NCBI GenBank assembly: GCA_027365345.1
Contig: DAHXNO010000140.1
Coordinates: forward strand, 1-64,000
DNA from: Granulicella sp.
GTDB taxonomy: Bacteria; Acidobacteriota; Terriglobia; Terriglobales; Acidobacteriaceae
DNA length: 64,000 nucleotides
Direction of reading: 5' to 3'
Part shown: in pieces, positions 9,599 through 19,542 of the stretch
Position numbering within the stretch: position 1 is the stretch's first letter
Layout: the number at the start of each line of letters is the position of its first letter
Notes under the pieces: model-generated
Databases searched by the model: none
Told to the model about the DNA's origin: nothing
What the model saw: the letters and a program-made list of their open reading frames with translations, nothing else
Program-made: the position numbers and the translations under genes

Positions 9599-10792
9599 CT
9601 ACGGTCTTACCCCAAAGACAAATTCAGTCTCGGAGCGCATCGTCTCACCCGGTTTTACCAGTGTCGATGGAAACTTCGGCTCGTTGGGAGAATCCGGAAA
9701 GTGCTGCGTCTCCAGGCAGAACCCGGAGTACTTCTCATAGGTCACGCCATACTTCCCATGCTGCTTGCCATCCAGAAAGTTCCCGGAGTAGAACTGCACT
9801 CCCGGCTGAGTGGTCATCACCGTCAGCGTCCTCCCGCTCTTTGGGTCATAGACCTTGGCCGCCAGATGGAGGCTGCCGGGCTTGCCGTTCAACACAAAAT
9901 TGTGGTCGTACCCTCCGCCGATCTTCAACTGGGCATTGTCCTCATCGATGCGTGCCCCGATTGCCGTCGGCTGAAGAAAGTCAAAGGGCGTCCCCTTCAC
10001 TGGAGCAAGTTCTCCGGTCGGAATCTGCGTTGCATCTACCGGCGTATAGCGGTCGGCGGGAATCATCAACACGTCATCCAGGATGCTGCCCTTACCATCG
10101 CCGGCCAGGTTGAAGTAGCTGTGATTGGTCAGATTCACCACGGTGGGCTTGGTCGTCGTGGCGCTATACAGGATTCGCAGAGCGTGACCCTCCACGCTGT
10201 AGCGCACATGGACCGTCAATGTCCCGGGGAATCCCATATCCCCATCCGGACTCACCAGCGACATCTCCACGCCATCCGGAATCATCCTGGCCGTCCACAC
10301 CTTCGAACTGAACCCCTCAGGCCCTCCATGCAGCGCGTTGCCGTTGTTGTTCAGCGGAATATGATAGGTCTTTCCATCAATCGAGAACGTTCCCTTGGCA
10401 ATCCGATTCCCATAACGTCCCACGATCGCGCCAAAGTAGGTGTTGGTGTCCTTCTCGTACTGCGCCACATCGTCATATCCCAGCACCACATCGGCCATCC
10501 GGCCATTGCGGTCCGGCGCCTCGATACTCACCACCCTCGCTCCAAAGGTCGCAATCCTTGCTGTCAGCTCGTGGCCGCTGATGGTAAAGATCTTCACTGG
10601 CGTGCCATCGGCCGCCGTCCCCCATGCCGCCTCGTGAACAGAAGCGGCTTGGCGCGTTGAGGCAGCCGATCGCACCGAGGCCGCCTCGTTCCCAGGAACC
10701 GCCTGGCGTACGGAACCTCCTGGTTCTGCCGCCCAGAGCATCGGCCCCACCAGCAACACCGCCATCGCCGCTACCGTCCGCTTCAGCATCAT
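9599..10792 (-). CDS. galM: Aldose 1-epimerase (galactose mutarotase), exported
   Basis: GNRIAKGTFSIDGKTYHIPLNNNGNALHGGPEGF and VVNLTNHSYFNLAGDG motifs; signal peptide MMLKRTVAAMAVLLVGPMLWAAE. Confidence 0.92.
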   Translation of the reverse strand: MMLKRTVAAMAVLLVGPMLWAAEPGGSVRQAVPGNEAASVRSAASTRQAASVHEAAWGTAADGTPVKIFTISGHELTARIATFGARVVSIEAPDRNGRMADVVLGYDDVAQYEKDTNTYFGAIVGRYGNRIAKGTFSIDGKTYHIPLNNNGNALHGGPEGFSSKVWTARMIPDGVEMSLVSPDGDMGFPGTLTVHVRYSVEGHALRILYSATTTKPTVVNLTNHSYFNLAGDGKGSILDDVLMIPADRYTPVDATQIPTGELAPVKGTPFDFLQPTAIGARIDEDNAQLKIGGGYDHNFVLNGKPGSLHLAAKVYDPKSGRTLTVMTTQPGVQFYSGNFLDGKQHGKYGVTYEKYSGFCLETQHFPDSPNEPKFPSTLVKPGETMRSETEFVFGVRP

Positions 10793-10877
10793 CTCTTCTC
10801 CTCTCGTCCTTGCATCCCGCCATGGTCCATCGAATCGATTTCGTTCCACTTCGTCGAACCATTCTTCCCTGCGCCGG

Positions 10878-11582
10878 CTAGCCTTGTCCATAGGTGGCGG
10901 CGGCTCCATGCTTACGCAGGTAATGCCTGTCCAGAAGGGCCTGGGAGACCTCTTCGGCGCGCTGGTTCAGCGCCAGGGTGCGGTAGGCCATCCTGGCGAC
11001 AGCCTCTAGCACGACGGCATGGTGGGCCGCGGCAGCAGCATCTTTCCCCCACGCGAAGGGAGCGTGTCCTGCAACCAGGCAAGCGGGCACCGCCATCGGG
11101 TCGAGCTTCGCCTGCGCCCCTTTGAACCGCGCCACGATCGCCAGTCCGGTCTCATGGACGTACCTTCCCTTAATCGCCTCGTCGCTTAGCGGCAAAGTCA
11201 CTGGGACAGGTCCATGGAAGTAATCCGCATGCGTGGTTCCAAACGCCGGAATCGCCATCCCAGCCTGCGCAAAGCTGGTGGCAAACTCCGAGTGGGTATG
11301 CACCACCGCTCCAATGTCACCGAACTCTCTGTAAAGCAGCGTGTGAGTATCCAGGTCGGATGAGGGCTTCAGCTTGCCCTCGACAATCTTCCCATCCAAG
11401 TCTGTCACCACCATATCCTCTGCCCGCAACACGTCATAGTCCACGCCTGAGGGCTTAATCACCACCAGGCCCTGCCGCCTGTCCACCGCGGAGGCATTCC
11501 CAAACGTATACAGCACTAGCCCCTTGCGCACCAGCTCCAGGTTGGCCTGCAAAACCTCTTCCCGCAACGCGCTCAACAGCAT
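10878..11582 (-). CDS. araD: L-ribulose-5-phosphate 4-epimerase
   Basis: Class II aldolase: LYTFGNASAVDR, IKPSGVDYD, VVHTHSEFATSFA, ATYGQG C-terminus. Confidence 0.92.
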   Translation of the reverse strand: MLLSALREEVLQANLELVRKGLVLYTFGNASAVDRRQGLVVIKPSGVDYDVLRAEDMVVTDLDGKIVEGKLKPSSDLDTHTLLYREFGDIGAVVHTHSEFATSFAQAGMAIPAFGTTHADYFHGPVPVTLPLSDEAIKGRYVHETGLAIVARFKGAQAKLDPMAVPACLVAGHAPFAWGKDAAAAAHHAVVLEAVARMAYRTLALNQRAEEVSQALLDRHYLRKHGAAATYGQG

Positions 11583-11677
11583 GGGCAACTCCTCTCTTCT
11601 TACCTGAGAATCTGTCCTCTTCTCTTTGTCCAGCTCCCGCTCCCAACTTTGCCGGTTGTCTGAAGCCTGCCACATCC

Positions 11678-13258
11678 TCAGCCGCCACGAACCTCGGCTG
11701 CAATCCGCCGCAGCTCCGGCAACACATCGCCCATACCCTCTGCGGCGGCCTTGGGCGAGCCAAACGCAAAATACACCTTCTTGTAAAGCGCAAAAACTTC
11801 CTCATATCGCCTTACCGCCGCCGGTGCCGGATGGAACGTACGGAAGTGCAGACACATCTTCGCCTGCGCGTCCTCAATGCTGGGGAAGGCGCCCGCAGCA
11901 AGAAGGGCAAAGATCCCCGAGCCCAGACTTGTCGGCACGCCATCGGGTACCAGCACCGGCTTTCCCAACACATTCGCGTACACCTGGTTCAGCACGGCAT
12001 TCTGCTGCGGAATCCCTCCTGCATTGATCACGCGATGCACCGGCACGCCATGCTCGGCCATCCGCTCCAGAATAATGCGGGTATGGAATGCCGTTCCCTC
12101 GATGGCGGCAAAGAGCTCATCCTTGGCAGAGTGCAAAAGGTTCCATCCCAATGTGATGCCACCCAGTTCAGGATTCACCAGCACGGTCCGGTCGCCATTG
12201 TCCCAACTCAACCGCAGCAGCCCGGTCTGCGCCGGCTTGTAGGCATCCAATCCTTCGCTCAGGGTCTTCACCTCTGTCCCCGCGCGCCGCGCGATGGCGT
12301 CAAAGATGTCGCCCGTCGCCGACAAACCCGCCTCAATCCCTGTAAAACTCGGATGGACGCTCCCCGGCACCACGCCGCAAACTCCGGGCACCAGTCGCGT
12401 CTGGCTGCTCATGGCAATGATGCAGGTAGAAGTTCCTACCACATTCACCACATCGCCCTCCTTGCATCCCGCGCCAATCGCGTCCCAGTGGGCGTCAAAG
12501 GCGCCCACTGGAATCGGAATCCCAGCCTTTAGCCCCATCGCATCCGCCCATCTCTGGCTCAGCCCACCCGCCACGGCATCGGAGCACCGATACTCGCCTT
12601 CCAACTTCTCCCGCACACCATCCAGCAGCGGATCCAGCCGGGAGAGAAACTCCTGCGGAGGCAGCCCGCCCCAGCGCGGATTCCACATCCACTTATGTCC
12701 CATCGCACAGACGCTTCGCTTCACCTTCTTCGCATCGGTCACTCCGGTCAAGGTCGCCGCTACCATATCGCAGTGTTCCAATGCGGTCCCAAACCTCTCC
12801 CGCTTCTCCGGGTTCTGTCGCAACCAATACAGCAGTTTCGCGAATCCCCACTCATGGGAGTACACCCCGCCGCACCACTCAATTGCCTCCAACCCGGTGG
12901 CGTGCGCCAACTCGGTAATCTCTCTGGCCTCGCGATGCGCCCGGTGATCGCACCACAGCATGTACTCATCCAGAGGCTGTAGATGCGCATCCACTGGAAT
13001 CACGCTGGATCCGGTCGTGTCCAGCGCCACCGACACGATCTCTGCGCCATCCACTCCGGTCTGCCGCACCACTTCCCGCATCGCCTCCACCAGCGCGCGC
13101 ATATGGTCCTCGTGCGCCTGGGTGGCGAAGTCGGGGTCTTCCCGTTTGCGGTGCAACGGATACGCCGCTGAGGCGGTTCCGAGCCTTCCTCGCTCGCTGT
13201 CCAGCAGCGTAACCCGCACACTCAAAGTTCCAAAGTCCACACCCGCAACCAATGCCAT
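11678..13258 (-). CDS. araB: Ribulokinase (FGGY family)
   Basis: MALVAGVDFGTLSVRVTLLD...; VNVVGTSTCIIAMS; HRVINAGGIPQQNAVLNQVYANVLGKPV. Confidence 0.92.
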   Translation of the reverse strand: MALVAGVDFGTLSVRVTLLDSERGRLGTASAAYPLHRKREDPDFATQAHEDHMRALVEAMREVVRQTGVDGAEIVSVALDTTGSSVIPVDAHLQPLDEYMLWCDHRAHREAREITELAHATGLEAIEWCGGVYSHEWGFAKLLYWLRQNPEKRERFGTALEHCDMVAATLTGVTDAKKVKRSVCAMGHKWMWNPRWGGLPPQEFLSRLDPLLDGVREKLEGEYRCSDAVAGGLSQRWADAMGLKAGIPIPVGAFDAHWDAIGAGCKEGDVVNVVGTSTCIIAMSSQTRLVPGVCGVVPGSVHPSFTGIEAGLSATGDIFDAIARRAGTEVKTLSEGLDAYKPAQTGLLRLSWDNGDRTVLVNPELGGITLGWNLLHSAKDELFAAIEGTAFHTRIILERMAEHGVPVHRVINAGGIPQQNAVLNQVYANVLGKPVLVPDGVPTSLGSGIFALLAAGAFPSIEDAQAKMCLHFRTFHPAPAAVRRYEEVFALYKKVYFAFGSPKAAAEGMGDVLPELRRIAAEVRGG

Positions 13259-13350
13259 ATCACCCTCTCGAACTTTTTTTTGAGAACTACACGGCGTCGG
13301 GCCAGGCTCACGATGGGATGCAGCTACCCAAGGCAAGAACCGGCCGACGT

Positions 13351-13358
13351 AAACGTTT
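13351..13358. promoter_or_regulatory. Candidate LacI-family operator core AAACGTTT (context gacgtAAACGTTTtctt)
   Basis: Perfect 8-bp palindrome with central CG in the araB / lacI divergent intergenic region. Confidence 0.4.
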
Positions 13359-13584
13359 TCTTCCGTTCACAATACCTTTCCCCCTCCACCTTCGTCAACC
13401 CCACAGGTTCCCTACGGTTCCACGGGGGAATCCGCCTGCCGTCGGCCACCGTTCTTTCCCCGCTCTTTGCCTCTTTCATCTCGCCTTCTCAGACGCTCCC
13501 GAGTATGCTGAGGACATCTGCAATATAGGTTCTTTTCCCTTGAAACCATCACGCAAGCGCTCCAAGTCCTCTGCATCCGGCAAA

Positions 13585-14742
13585 ATGGATATCCGCGATG
13601 TAGCCGCTCTCGCACGGGTCTCCATCGCCACGGTCTCACGCACCATTAACCACGTGCCCACGGTGGACCCTGCCCTTGCGGCCCGCGTCTGGAAGGCCGT
13701 GAATGAGCTCAACTACCTTCCCAACACCCAGGCGCGCGCTCTGGTCTCTGGCCATAGCCGCCTGATTGGACTGATCGTATCGGAGATTACCAATCCCTTC
13801 TTTCCAGAGCTCATCCAGGAGTTCGAACAGGCGGCCGTCTCTCGCGGCTACGAGGTTCTGATCGGTTCCACAAACTACGAGCCAAAGATCATGGAGATCT
13901 GCGCTCGGCGGATGCTGGAGCGAAAAGTGGACGGTGTCGCCGTCATGACCTTCGGAGTCGAGGAGTTCTTCCTTGACCGTTTCGCGGCTGAAGGAATCCC
14001 CTACGTCTTCATCGATCCCGCTCCATCGCGGCCGATGAGCAGTGTTCTTGCAGTGGACTACCTGGCCGGCATCTCAGAAGGCGTGCAGCATCTGGCCGTC
14101 CTCGGTCATCGCAACATCGCCTTCATCAGCGGCCCGCTCATCCGGCGCTCCTCCCTCAGCAGAAAGGAAGCATTCCTTCGCTGTCTCCACTCCATTGGCC
14201 TCAAACCCAATCCAGACTGGCTCATCGAGGGCGATCACACCCTGGACGGCGGACGCGACGCCATGAAGAAGATCCTTGCTCTGCCCCACTGGCCGTCGGC
14301 CGTCATGTGCTCCAACGATATGACCGCCATTGGGGTTCAGCACGCCCTCTTCGACGCCAACCTTCGCATCCCCGACGACTTCTCCCTGATTGGCTACGAC
14401 GACATCCATCTGGCCGAGTACACCATCCCTCCGTTGACCACCATTCGCATGTCCTGCCGCGACCTTGCCATCCAAGCCATGGAAAATCTGCTCTACCACG
14501 GCCACCCCAAGGCCCGGTCAGCCCAAACGTTGAACGATGCGGCTCACTCTGCCGCGGCGCCAAGCCAGCCCTTCGCCAAGCCGGACGAACCCTTTGCAAC
14601 CATTTCCACCCGACTGATCGTCCGCCGTACCACCGGACTGCCCCACAACGCGCTGCAAGACCTGCGTCAAGCTGGACCAACAAAGAAAATGCCTCCACCC
14701 TCACGCCGCCCATCTCGGCCACGCGGATCCATAAAGCCTTAG
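13585..14742 (+). CDS. LacI family transcriptional regulator
   Basis: MDIRDVAALARVSIATVSRTINHVPTVDPALAARVWKAVNELNYLPN helix-turn-helix and periplasmic-binding-like domain. Confidence 0.9.
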   Translation: MDIRDVAALARVSIATVSRTINHVPTVDPALAARVWKAVNELNYLPNTQARALVSGHSRLIGLIVSEITNPFFPELIQEFEQAAVSRGYEVLIGSTNYEPKIMEICARRMLERKVDGVAVMTFGVEEFFLDRFAAEGIPYVFIDPAPSRPMSSVLAVDYLAGISEGVQHLAVLGHRNIAFISGPLIRRSSLSRKEAFLRCLHSIGLKPNPDWLIEGDHTLDGGRDAMKKILALPHWPSAVMCSNDMTAIGVQHALFDANLRIPDDFSLIGYDDIHLAEYTIPPLTTIRMSCRDLAIQAMENLLYHGHPKARSAQTLNDAAHSAAAPSQPFAKPDEPFATISTRLIVRRTTGLPHNALQDLRQAGPTKKMPPPSRRPSRPRGSIKP

Positions 14743-14876
14743 AGCGGAATCACCAGCATCTCTCTGCGGGTCCATCGCGAAGCTTCAGTAGGGGCAAGGA
14801 GGCTTCCCAAAGAAGCGCCGCTGATCAGTGCTCTGGAACACGGATCTGGAACACGGATCGATAGAGCCAACGGGCG

Positions 14877-15977
14877 CTACGTCACCGGTAGCGGCGCGGT
14901 GCGTTTGAGCGCCATGCTCCGATACACGGGCTGGTATCCCAGGCTCCTGGCGAAGCCCAGAATCCGGTCAAACTGCAAGCTGATCGTTGCGCCTGCCTTT
15001 TGTGTTACCTCATCTTCAATCGGTAAATCAAAATCATCGGCGCCGTACAGCAGTCCTTCCAAAGCACGTTCATTCTGCGTCAGCACAGAGGTTCGTATCC
15101 GCGGCACGTTGTCCAGATAGATTCTGCTGAGAGCAAGATGGCGAAGATACTCGCTCGTGCTGATTTCGATCTGGCCCAGCGCATCGCCCAGCGGCGTAAA
15201 GTACGGCTTGAAGGTCCAGCAAAGAAAGCTGCCTAACCCTCCTACCTCATCCTGAAACTGCCGCGTGCGCTCCAGGTGCTCGATCCGTTCCTCAATGGTC
15301 TCGTCAAAGCCGATCACCATCGTCGCCGAGGTTTTCAGCCCCGTCTCCACAAGCGCCCGCTGCGCCTCAAAGTATTGGGCCACGGTGTACTTGAACTTGC
15401 TATGCCTCTGCCGGAAGTCTTCAGTCAGAATCTCTGACCCACCCCCGGTCACCCAGCGAACGCCCGCATCCTTCAGCCGCTGCGCGGTACGGACGTAGTC
15501 CAACTTGCCATGATCGGCCAGGTACATGAACTCAGCGATGGTCAGCGCATAGAACTCTATCCTGTCCTGATACCGTTCGCGCACCGCGTGAAACAGATCG
15601 CAGTAGTATTCCAGCGTCAACTGCGGATTGAATCCACCGTTAAACCCCACCAGATCTCCGCCCAGGTCAATCAGCTCGTCGATCTTGGCGAACACCTGCT
15701 GCTTGGAAAGCACATAGCCGTCCGCTGCTCCGGGCAGGGTATAGAATGCGCAGTAATCGCACTGGGCTACGCACACGTTGGTGTAGTTGATGATCCGCAT
15801 CAGCATGTAAGTGCATGCCTCAGGCTCATGGAACCGGGAGCGCACCACCTGGGCCAGTTCGCGCAGTCGCTCGTCACTGGCGTTCTTCCATAGCCAAAGC
15901 GCCTCTTGCGCGGACACGCGGCCGCCATTCTTCAACCTCTCGCGCATCTCCTCGGTAGACATCATTTCAATACTCAC
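14877..15977 (-). CDS. mqnC: Cyclic dehypoxanthinyl futalosine synthase (radical SAM)
   Basis: CVAQCDYCAFY radical SAM motif; NYTNVC and VRWVTGGGSEI family motifs. Confidence 0.9.
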   Translation of the reverse strand: MSIEMMSTEEMRERLKNGGRVSAQEALWLWKNASDERLRELAQVVRSRFHEPEACTYMLMRIINYTNVCVAQCDYCAFYTLPGAADGYVLSKQQVFAKIDELIDLGGDLVGFNGGFNPQLTLEYYCDLFHAVRERYQDRIEFYALTIAEFMYLADHGKLDYVRTAQRLKDAGVRWVTGGGSEILTEDFRQRHSKFKYTVAQYFEAQRALVETGLKTSATMVIGFDETIEERIEHLERTRQFQDEVGGLGSFLCWTFKPYFTPLGDALGQIEISTSEYLRHLALSRIYLDNVPRIRTSVLTQNERALEGLLYGADDFDLPIEDEVTQKAGATISLQFDRILGFARSLGYQPVYRSMALKRTAPLPVT

Positions 15978-16286
15978 CTCTCTAGTCTAGAACACCCCCT
16001 TTTGCCCCAACCGGACCGGAGATGCCCGAACCAGCATGATTCCTGGGGCGGCGGAAGGGCAATCGGCAGCGGCGATCGGCGCCACGCAACAGAGATCGAC
16101 GCAAAGACGAACGCTCTGTACGGATCTCGCTCCGGCCACTTCGCTTCATGGAAGGTACGCATGTTTCGGCAGGCTCCCAGACGCAGCTTCCACCACGTCT
16201 CTCCGGGAGACGGTATCGCAACTCTTTCAGCCGAGTTGATCACATTAAAGAACAAATCGCACTCGTTTGGATATATCCTTTCAGCC

Positions 16287-18236
16287 ATGCAAACCCGCCT
16301 TCGCATCCGCAATCTTCACATGGTCCCCATGCTGCTCCTCTCAGCGCTGCTACTCATCGCTACGCAGGGCGCAGCGGCACAACAACAGCCTTCGCCACAG
16401 GCACAGTCGCAATATCCCTCGCTACCGTCCGAGATCCCTGAGCATTTCACGCCAGTGACCGCGGAACTGAGGTATACCCGCTCGGTGGTGCAGATTCCCA
16501 TGCGGGACGGCATCAAGCTCAACACCGTGTTCGTGATACCAAAAGGCGCAACGCACGCCGGAATCATCCTGGAGCGGACACCGTATGATGCGGACCGCTT
16601 CAGTACACGCGAGCGTGAAGCTCGGGATTGGGCGCTCAAGGCGGGTTACATCCATGTGTTTCAGGACGTGCGCGGCAAGTATGGTTCCCAAGGGGACTAC
16701 ATCATGAACCGCTACGTGCGTGGTCCGCTCAACCCAACCCCGGTCTCTGACGCTACCGACGCCTCTGACACCATTGGGTGGCTGGTGAAAAACGTCTCCC
16801 AGAGCAATGGGCGAGTTGCCGTCATGGGGATCTCTTACGACGGATTCGAAGCTCTGATGGGACTGGTTCATCCGAATCCCGCTCTGAAGGCAGCGGTTCC
16901 AGAGAATCCGATGGTGGATGGCTGGATCGGCGACGACTGGTTCCATAACGGCGCCTTCCGTGAACAGATGATCCCCTACATCTACTCGCAGGAGGCGACG
17001 CGAACCGGCACTAAGAAGTGGTGGACGAACTATAGCGATGACTACAGCATGTATCTGGACGCTGGCAACGCAAGCGCGATTGCGAACCAGCACGGCATGC
17101 AACAACTGGGGTTCTGGAACAAACTTGTAGCCCACCCCTCTTACGACACGTTCTGGCAAGACCAGGCGGTAGATAAGATCCTGGCCCAGGAGCCGCTGAC
17201 CGTGCCTACGCTGCTGGTCGCCGGCGAATGGGACCAGGAAGACATCTATGGGGCGCTGGCTGTCTACCGCGCGCTCTACGCTGAGCCGGCCAACCGCGCC
17301 AACCTCTATCTGGCCCTTGGTCCCTGGTTTCATGGCCAGGAAGCCACACAAGGGACCCATCTAGGGGCAATCAACTTTGGCTCGGACACTTCAGCCTACT
17401 TTGTCCATCACATTTTGCTGCCCTTTCTCGCGCAACATCTTCAGGAGAACGGACCCGATGCGCATCTGGCGCACGTCAACGCCTTCCTGACCGGCCCCAA
17501 CACGTGGGAGCATCTAGCCAGGTGGCCATCCTGCAACGGCAACTGCAGCATCGACAGAAAACCTCTCTATCTCTACGCTGACCATGGAATGGGCTTTGAG
17601 CCGCCGCAACCTTCCGGTGGCGAGGAGTATGACCAGTATGTCTCGAACCCAGCCACGCCTGTACCCTATCGTCCTCGCCCGGTGCCACCGGCAGAGACTG
17701 TCACCTGGCCCGAGTGGCTGGTCGGAGATCAACGCCCTGCCTCGGCTCGCCCGGATGTCGAAACCTACGAGACCCCAGTTCTTACCGACGCTGTGACGGT
17801 GAGCGGCCGCCCGCAGGTCCACCTGGTGGCTTCAACCAGCGGCACGGACTCCGATTGGATCGTCAAGGTAATCGATGTCTACCCCCAGCAGGACAGCGAC
17901 GAGCCGGATATGAGCGGTTACGAGCTTGCCGTCTCCATGGACATCTTCCGCGGACGCTATCGCGAAAGCCTTTCGCACCCCTCACCGCTCACACCAAACA
18001 AGCCATTGCTTTACAGCTTCTTTTTACCGGCGGTCAATCATGTCTTTCTTCCCGGCCACCGGATGATGGTGCAGATCCAATCCAGTTGGTTCCCTCTCTA
18101 TGACCGCAATCCGCAGACCTTTGTACCCAATATCTTCAAGGCTACGGCTAGCGACTACAAGCAGGCCACGCAACGCATCTATTGCGCTCCGGACCAACAA
18201 ACCTACATCACGCTGCCGGTAGCGCAACAGCGGTAG
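16287..18236 (+). CDS. CocE/NonD family hydrolase (X-Pro dipeptidyl-peptidase S15-like), secreted
   Basis: MRDGIKLNTVFVIPKGA...ERTPYDADRF; VQDVRGKYGSQGDY-type segment; VAVMGISYDGFEA; C-terminal beta-domain. Confidence 0.88.
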   Translation: MQTRLRIRNLHMVPMLLLSALLLIATQGAAAQQQPSPQAQSQYPSLPSEIPEHFTPVTAELRYTRSVVQIPMRDGIKLNTVFVIPKGATHAGIILERTPYDADRFSTREREARDWALKAGYIHVFQDVRGKYGSQGDYIMNRYVRGPLNPTPVSDATDASDTIGWLVKNVSQSNGRVAVMGISYDGFEALMGLVHPNPALKAAVPENPMVDGWIGDDWFHNGAFREQMIPYIYSQEATRTGTKKWWTNYSDDYSMYLDAGNASAIANQHGMQQLGFWNKLVAHPSYDTFWQDQAVDKILAQEPLTVPTLLVAGEWDQEDIYGALAVYRALYAEPANRANLYLALGPWFHGQEATQGTHLGAINFGSDTSAYFVHHILLPFLAQHLQENGPDAHLAHVNAFLTGPNTWEHLARWPSCNGNCSIDRKPLYLYADHGMGFEPPQPSGGEEYDQYVSNPATPVPYRPRPVPPAETVTWPEWLVGDQRPASARPDVETYETPVLTDAVTVSGRPQVHLVASTSGTDSDWIVKVIDVYPQQDSDEPDMSGYELAVSMDIFRGRYRESLSHPSPLTPNKPLLYSFFLPAVNHVFLPGHRMMVQIQSSWFPLYDRNPQTFVPNIFKATASDYKQATQRIYCAPDQQTYITLPVAQQR

Positions 18237-18290
18237 CGGCGAGGGCAGACGCGAGGATGTGAGCGATGAGGTGGAATGGCTGCGCCGCTC

Positions 18291-18406
18291 TAGAGCATTT
18301 TCGCCGTTGATGGGTATCCAAGAGCGATTGTGCCGTGGCGTTTTCATTGGGGAAAACGCCCATCCATCTCAATCTGCTGGACTACACCTACGGGGAAAAC
18401 GCTCTA
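18291..18406. repeat. ~116-bp inverted-repeat element (TAGAGCaTTTTC ... GAAAACGCTCTA) with internal hairpin GGCGTTTTC/GAAAACGCC
   Basis: Outer arms 18291-18302 and 18395-18406 match 11/12 as inverted repeats; internal 9-bp perfect hairpin around 18338-18360. Confidence 0.6.
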
Positions 18407-19462
18407 ACGGCGGCTGCTTGCTATGCGGTCCGTGGACTCTCGGACGATCAGTGTGGGCTTGGCCAACATTGTGGAGGGATATGGGGCGGAGGGGTTGGTG
18501 ATGCGATCCAGCAGGATGCCGGCAGCCAACTTCCCCATGTGTTTCAGTGGTTGCCGGATGGTGGTGAGGCTGGGGACATGGAAATGGGCGGCGTTGATGT
18601 CATCAAAGCCGACGACGGAGACATCCTGAGGCACTTTGAGGTGGGCCTCGTGAAGTACGCGGATGGCTCCTATGGCGGTGATGTCGTTGAAGGCCACCAG
18701 GGCGGTAAAGTCGCGCGTGGTGCTTAGCAGCCGTTGCACGGGGCCGTAGCCGGTTTTGGGGCTCCAACCGCGTCCGGCGAATTGGATGATGCGTTCGGGG
18801 CTTGGTTGAACGCCAAACTCACGAGCGACCTCCATCATCGCCTCCCAGCGGAAGGCGGAGTCGGCGATGGAGTGGTGTCCTCTCATAAAAACGATTTTGC
18901 GGTGACCGAGGTCGTACAGGTGGTGGATCGCGAGGCGAGCGGCTGCGCGATGGTCCAGTATGACATTGGTGAGGCCTGGCCTCTCCAGATGGCCAGAGAT
19001 GGCTACAACCGGCAGAGGCGAGTCGAAATCTGCATTGTCATTCAAGACAAGGAGACCTTCCGCGCCGCGGTTGAGCAGAAGTTCAGCGTACTCCTTGACC
19101 AGTTGGGGTTTGTAATAATGGCACGCCGTGAAGTAGAGAAAGTTTTTCTTCAGCAGGAAGCCGTCGATACCTTCCATCACGACGGTGTTGTAACCTTCAC
19201 TGTGTTCGGACACCAGGATGCCGACCGAGTCGCTGCTCGTCTTGTGCAGATTGAGGGCGAAGTAGCTAGGCCGATAGTTGAACTTGCGCGCAGCCTCCAG
19301 GACGCGGCGGCGAGTCTCTTCGGTGAGATTTTTGGCCAGGGGCGCATCGTTTAGAACAAAGGAGATGGTGGTCTGAGAGAGGCCCAGGTATGCGGCCAGA
19401 TCCTTAAGACTGGTGCGCTTGCGCGGGGTAGAAGCCTTTGTGGTTAGAGACCTCATGCGCAA
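18404..19462 (-). CDS. LacI family transcriptional regulator
   Basis: SLKDLAAYLGLSQTTISFVLNDAPLAKNLTEETRRRVLEAARKFNYRPSYFA helix-turn-helix. Confidence 0.9.
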   Translation of the reverse strand: MRMRSLTTKASTPRKRTSLKDLAAYLGLSQTTISFVLNDAPLAKNLTEETRRRVLEAARKFNYRPSYFALNLHKTSSDSVGILVSEHSEGYNTVVMEGIDGFLLKKNFLYFTACHYYKPQLVKEYAELLLNRGAEGLLVLNDNADFDSPLPVVAISGHLERPGLTNVILDHRAAARLAIHHLYDLGHRKIVFMRGHHSIADSAFRWEAMMEVAREFGVQPSPERIIQFAGRGWSPKTGYGPVQRLLSTTRDFTALVAFNDITAIGAIRVLHEAHLKVPQDVSVVGFDDINAAHFHVPSLTTIRQPLKHMGKLAAGILLDRITNPSAPYPSTMLAKPTLIVRESTDRIASSRR

Positions 19463-19542
19463 CCTCGTGATGACGCCTCAAAGGGATGCATACCCAATCA
19501 GGAAAAGTCCTTTCTCTCCAATTGAGTGTACATGGACGTCTC

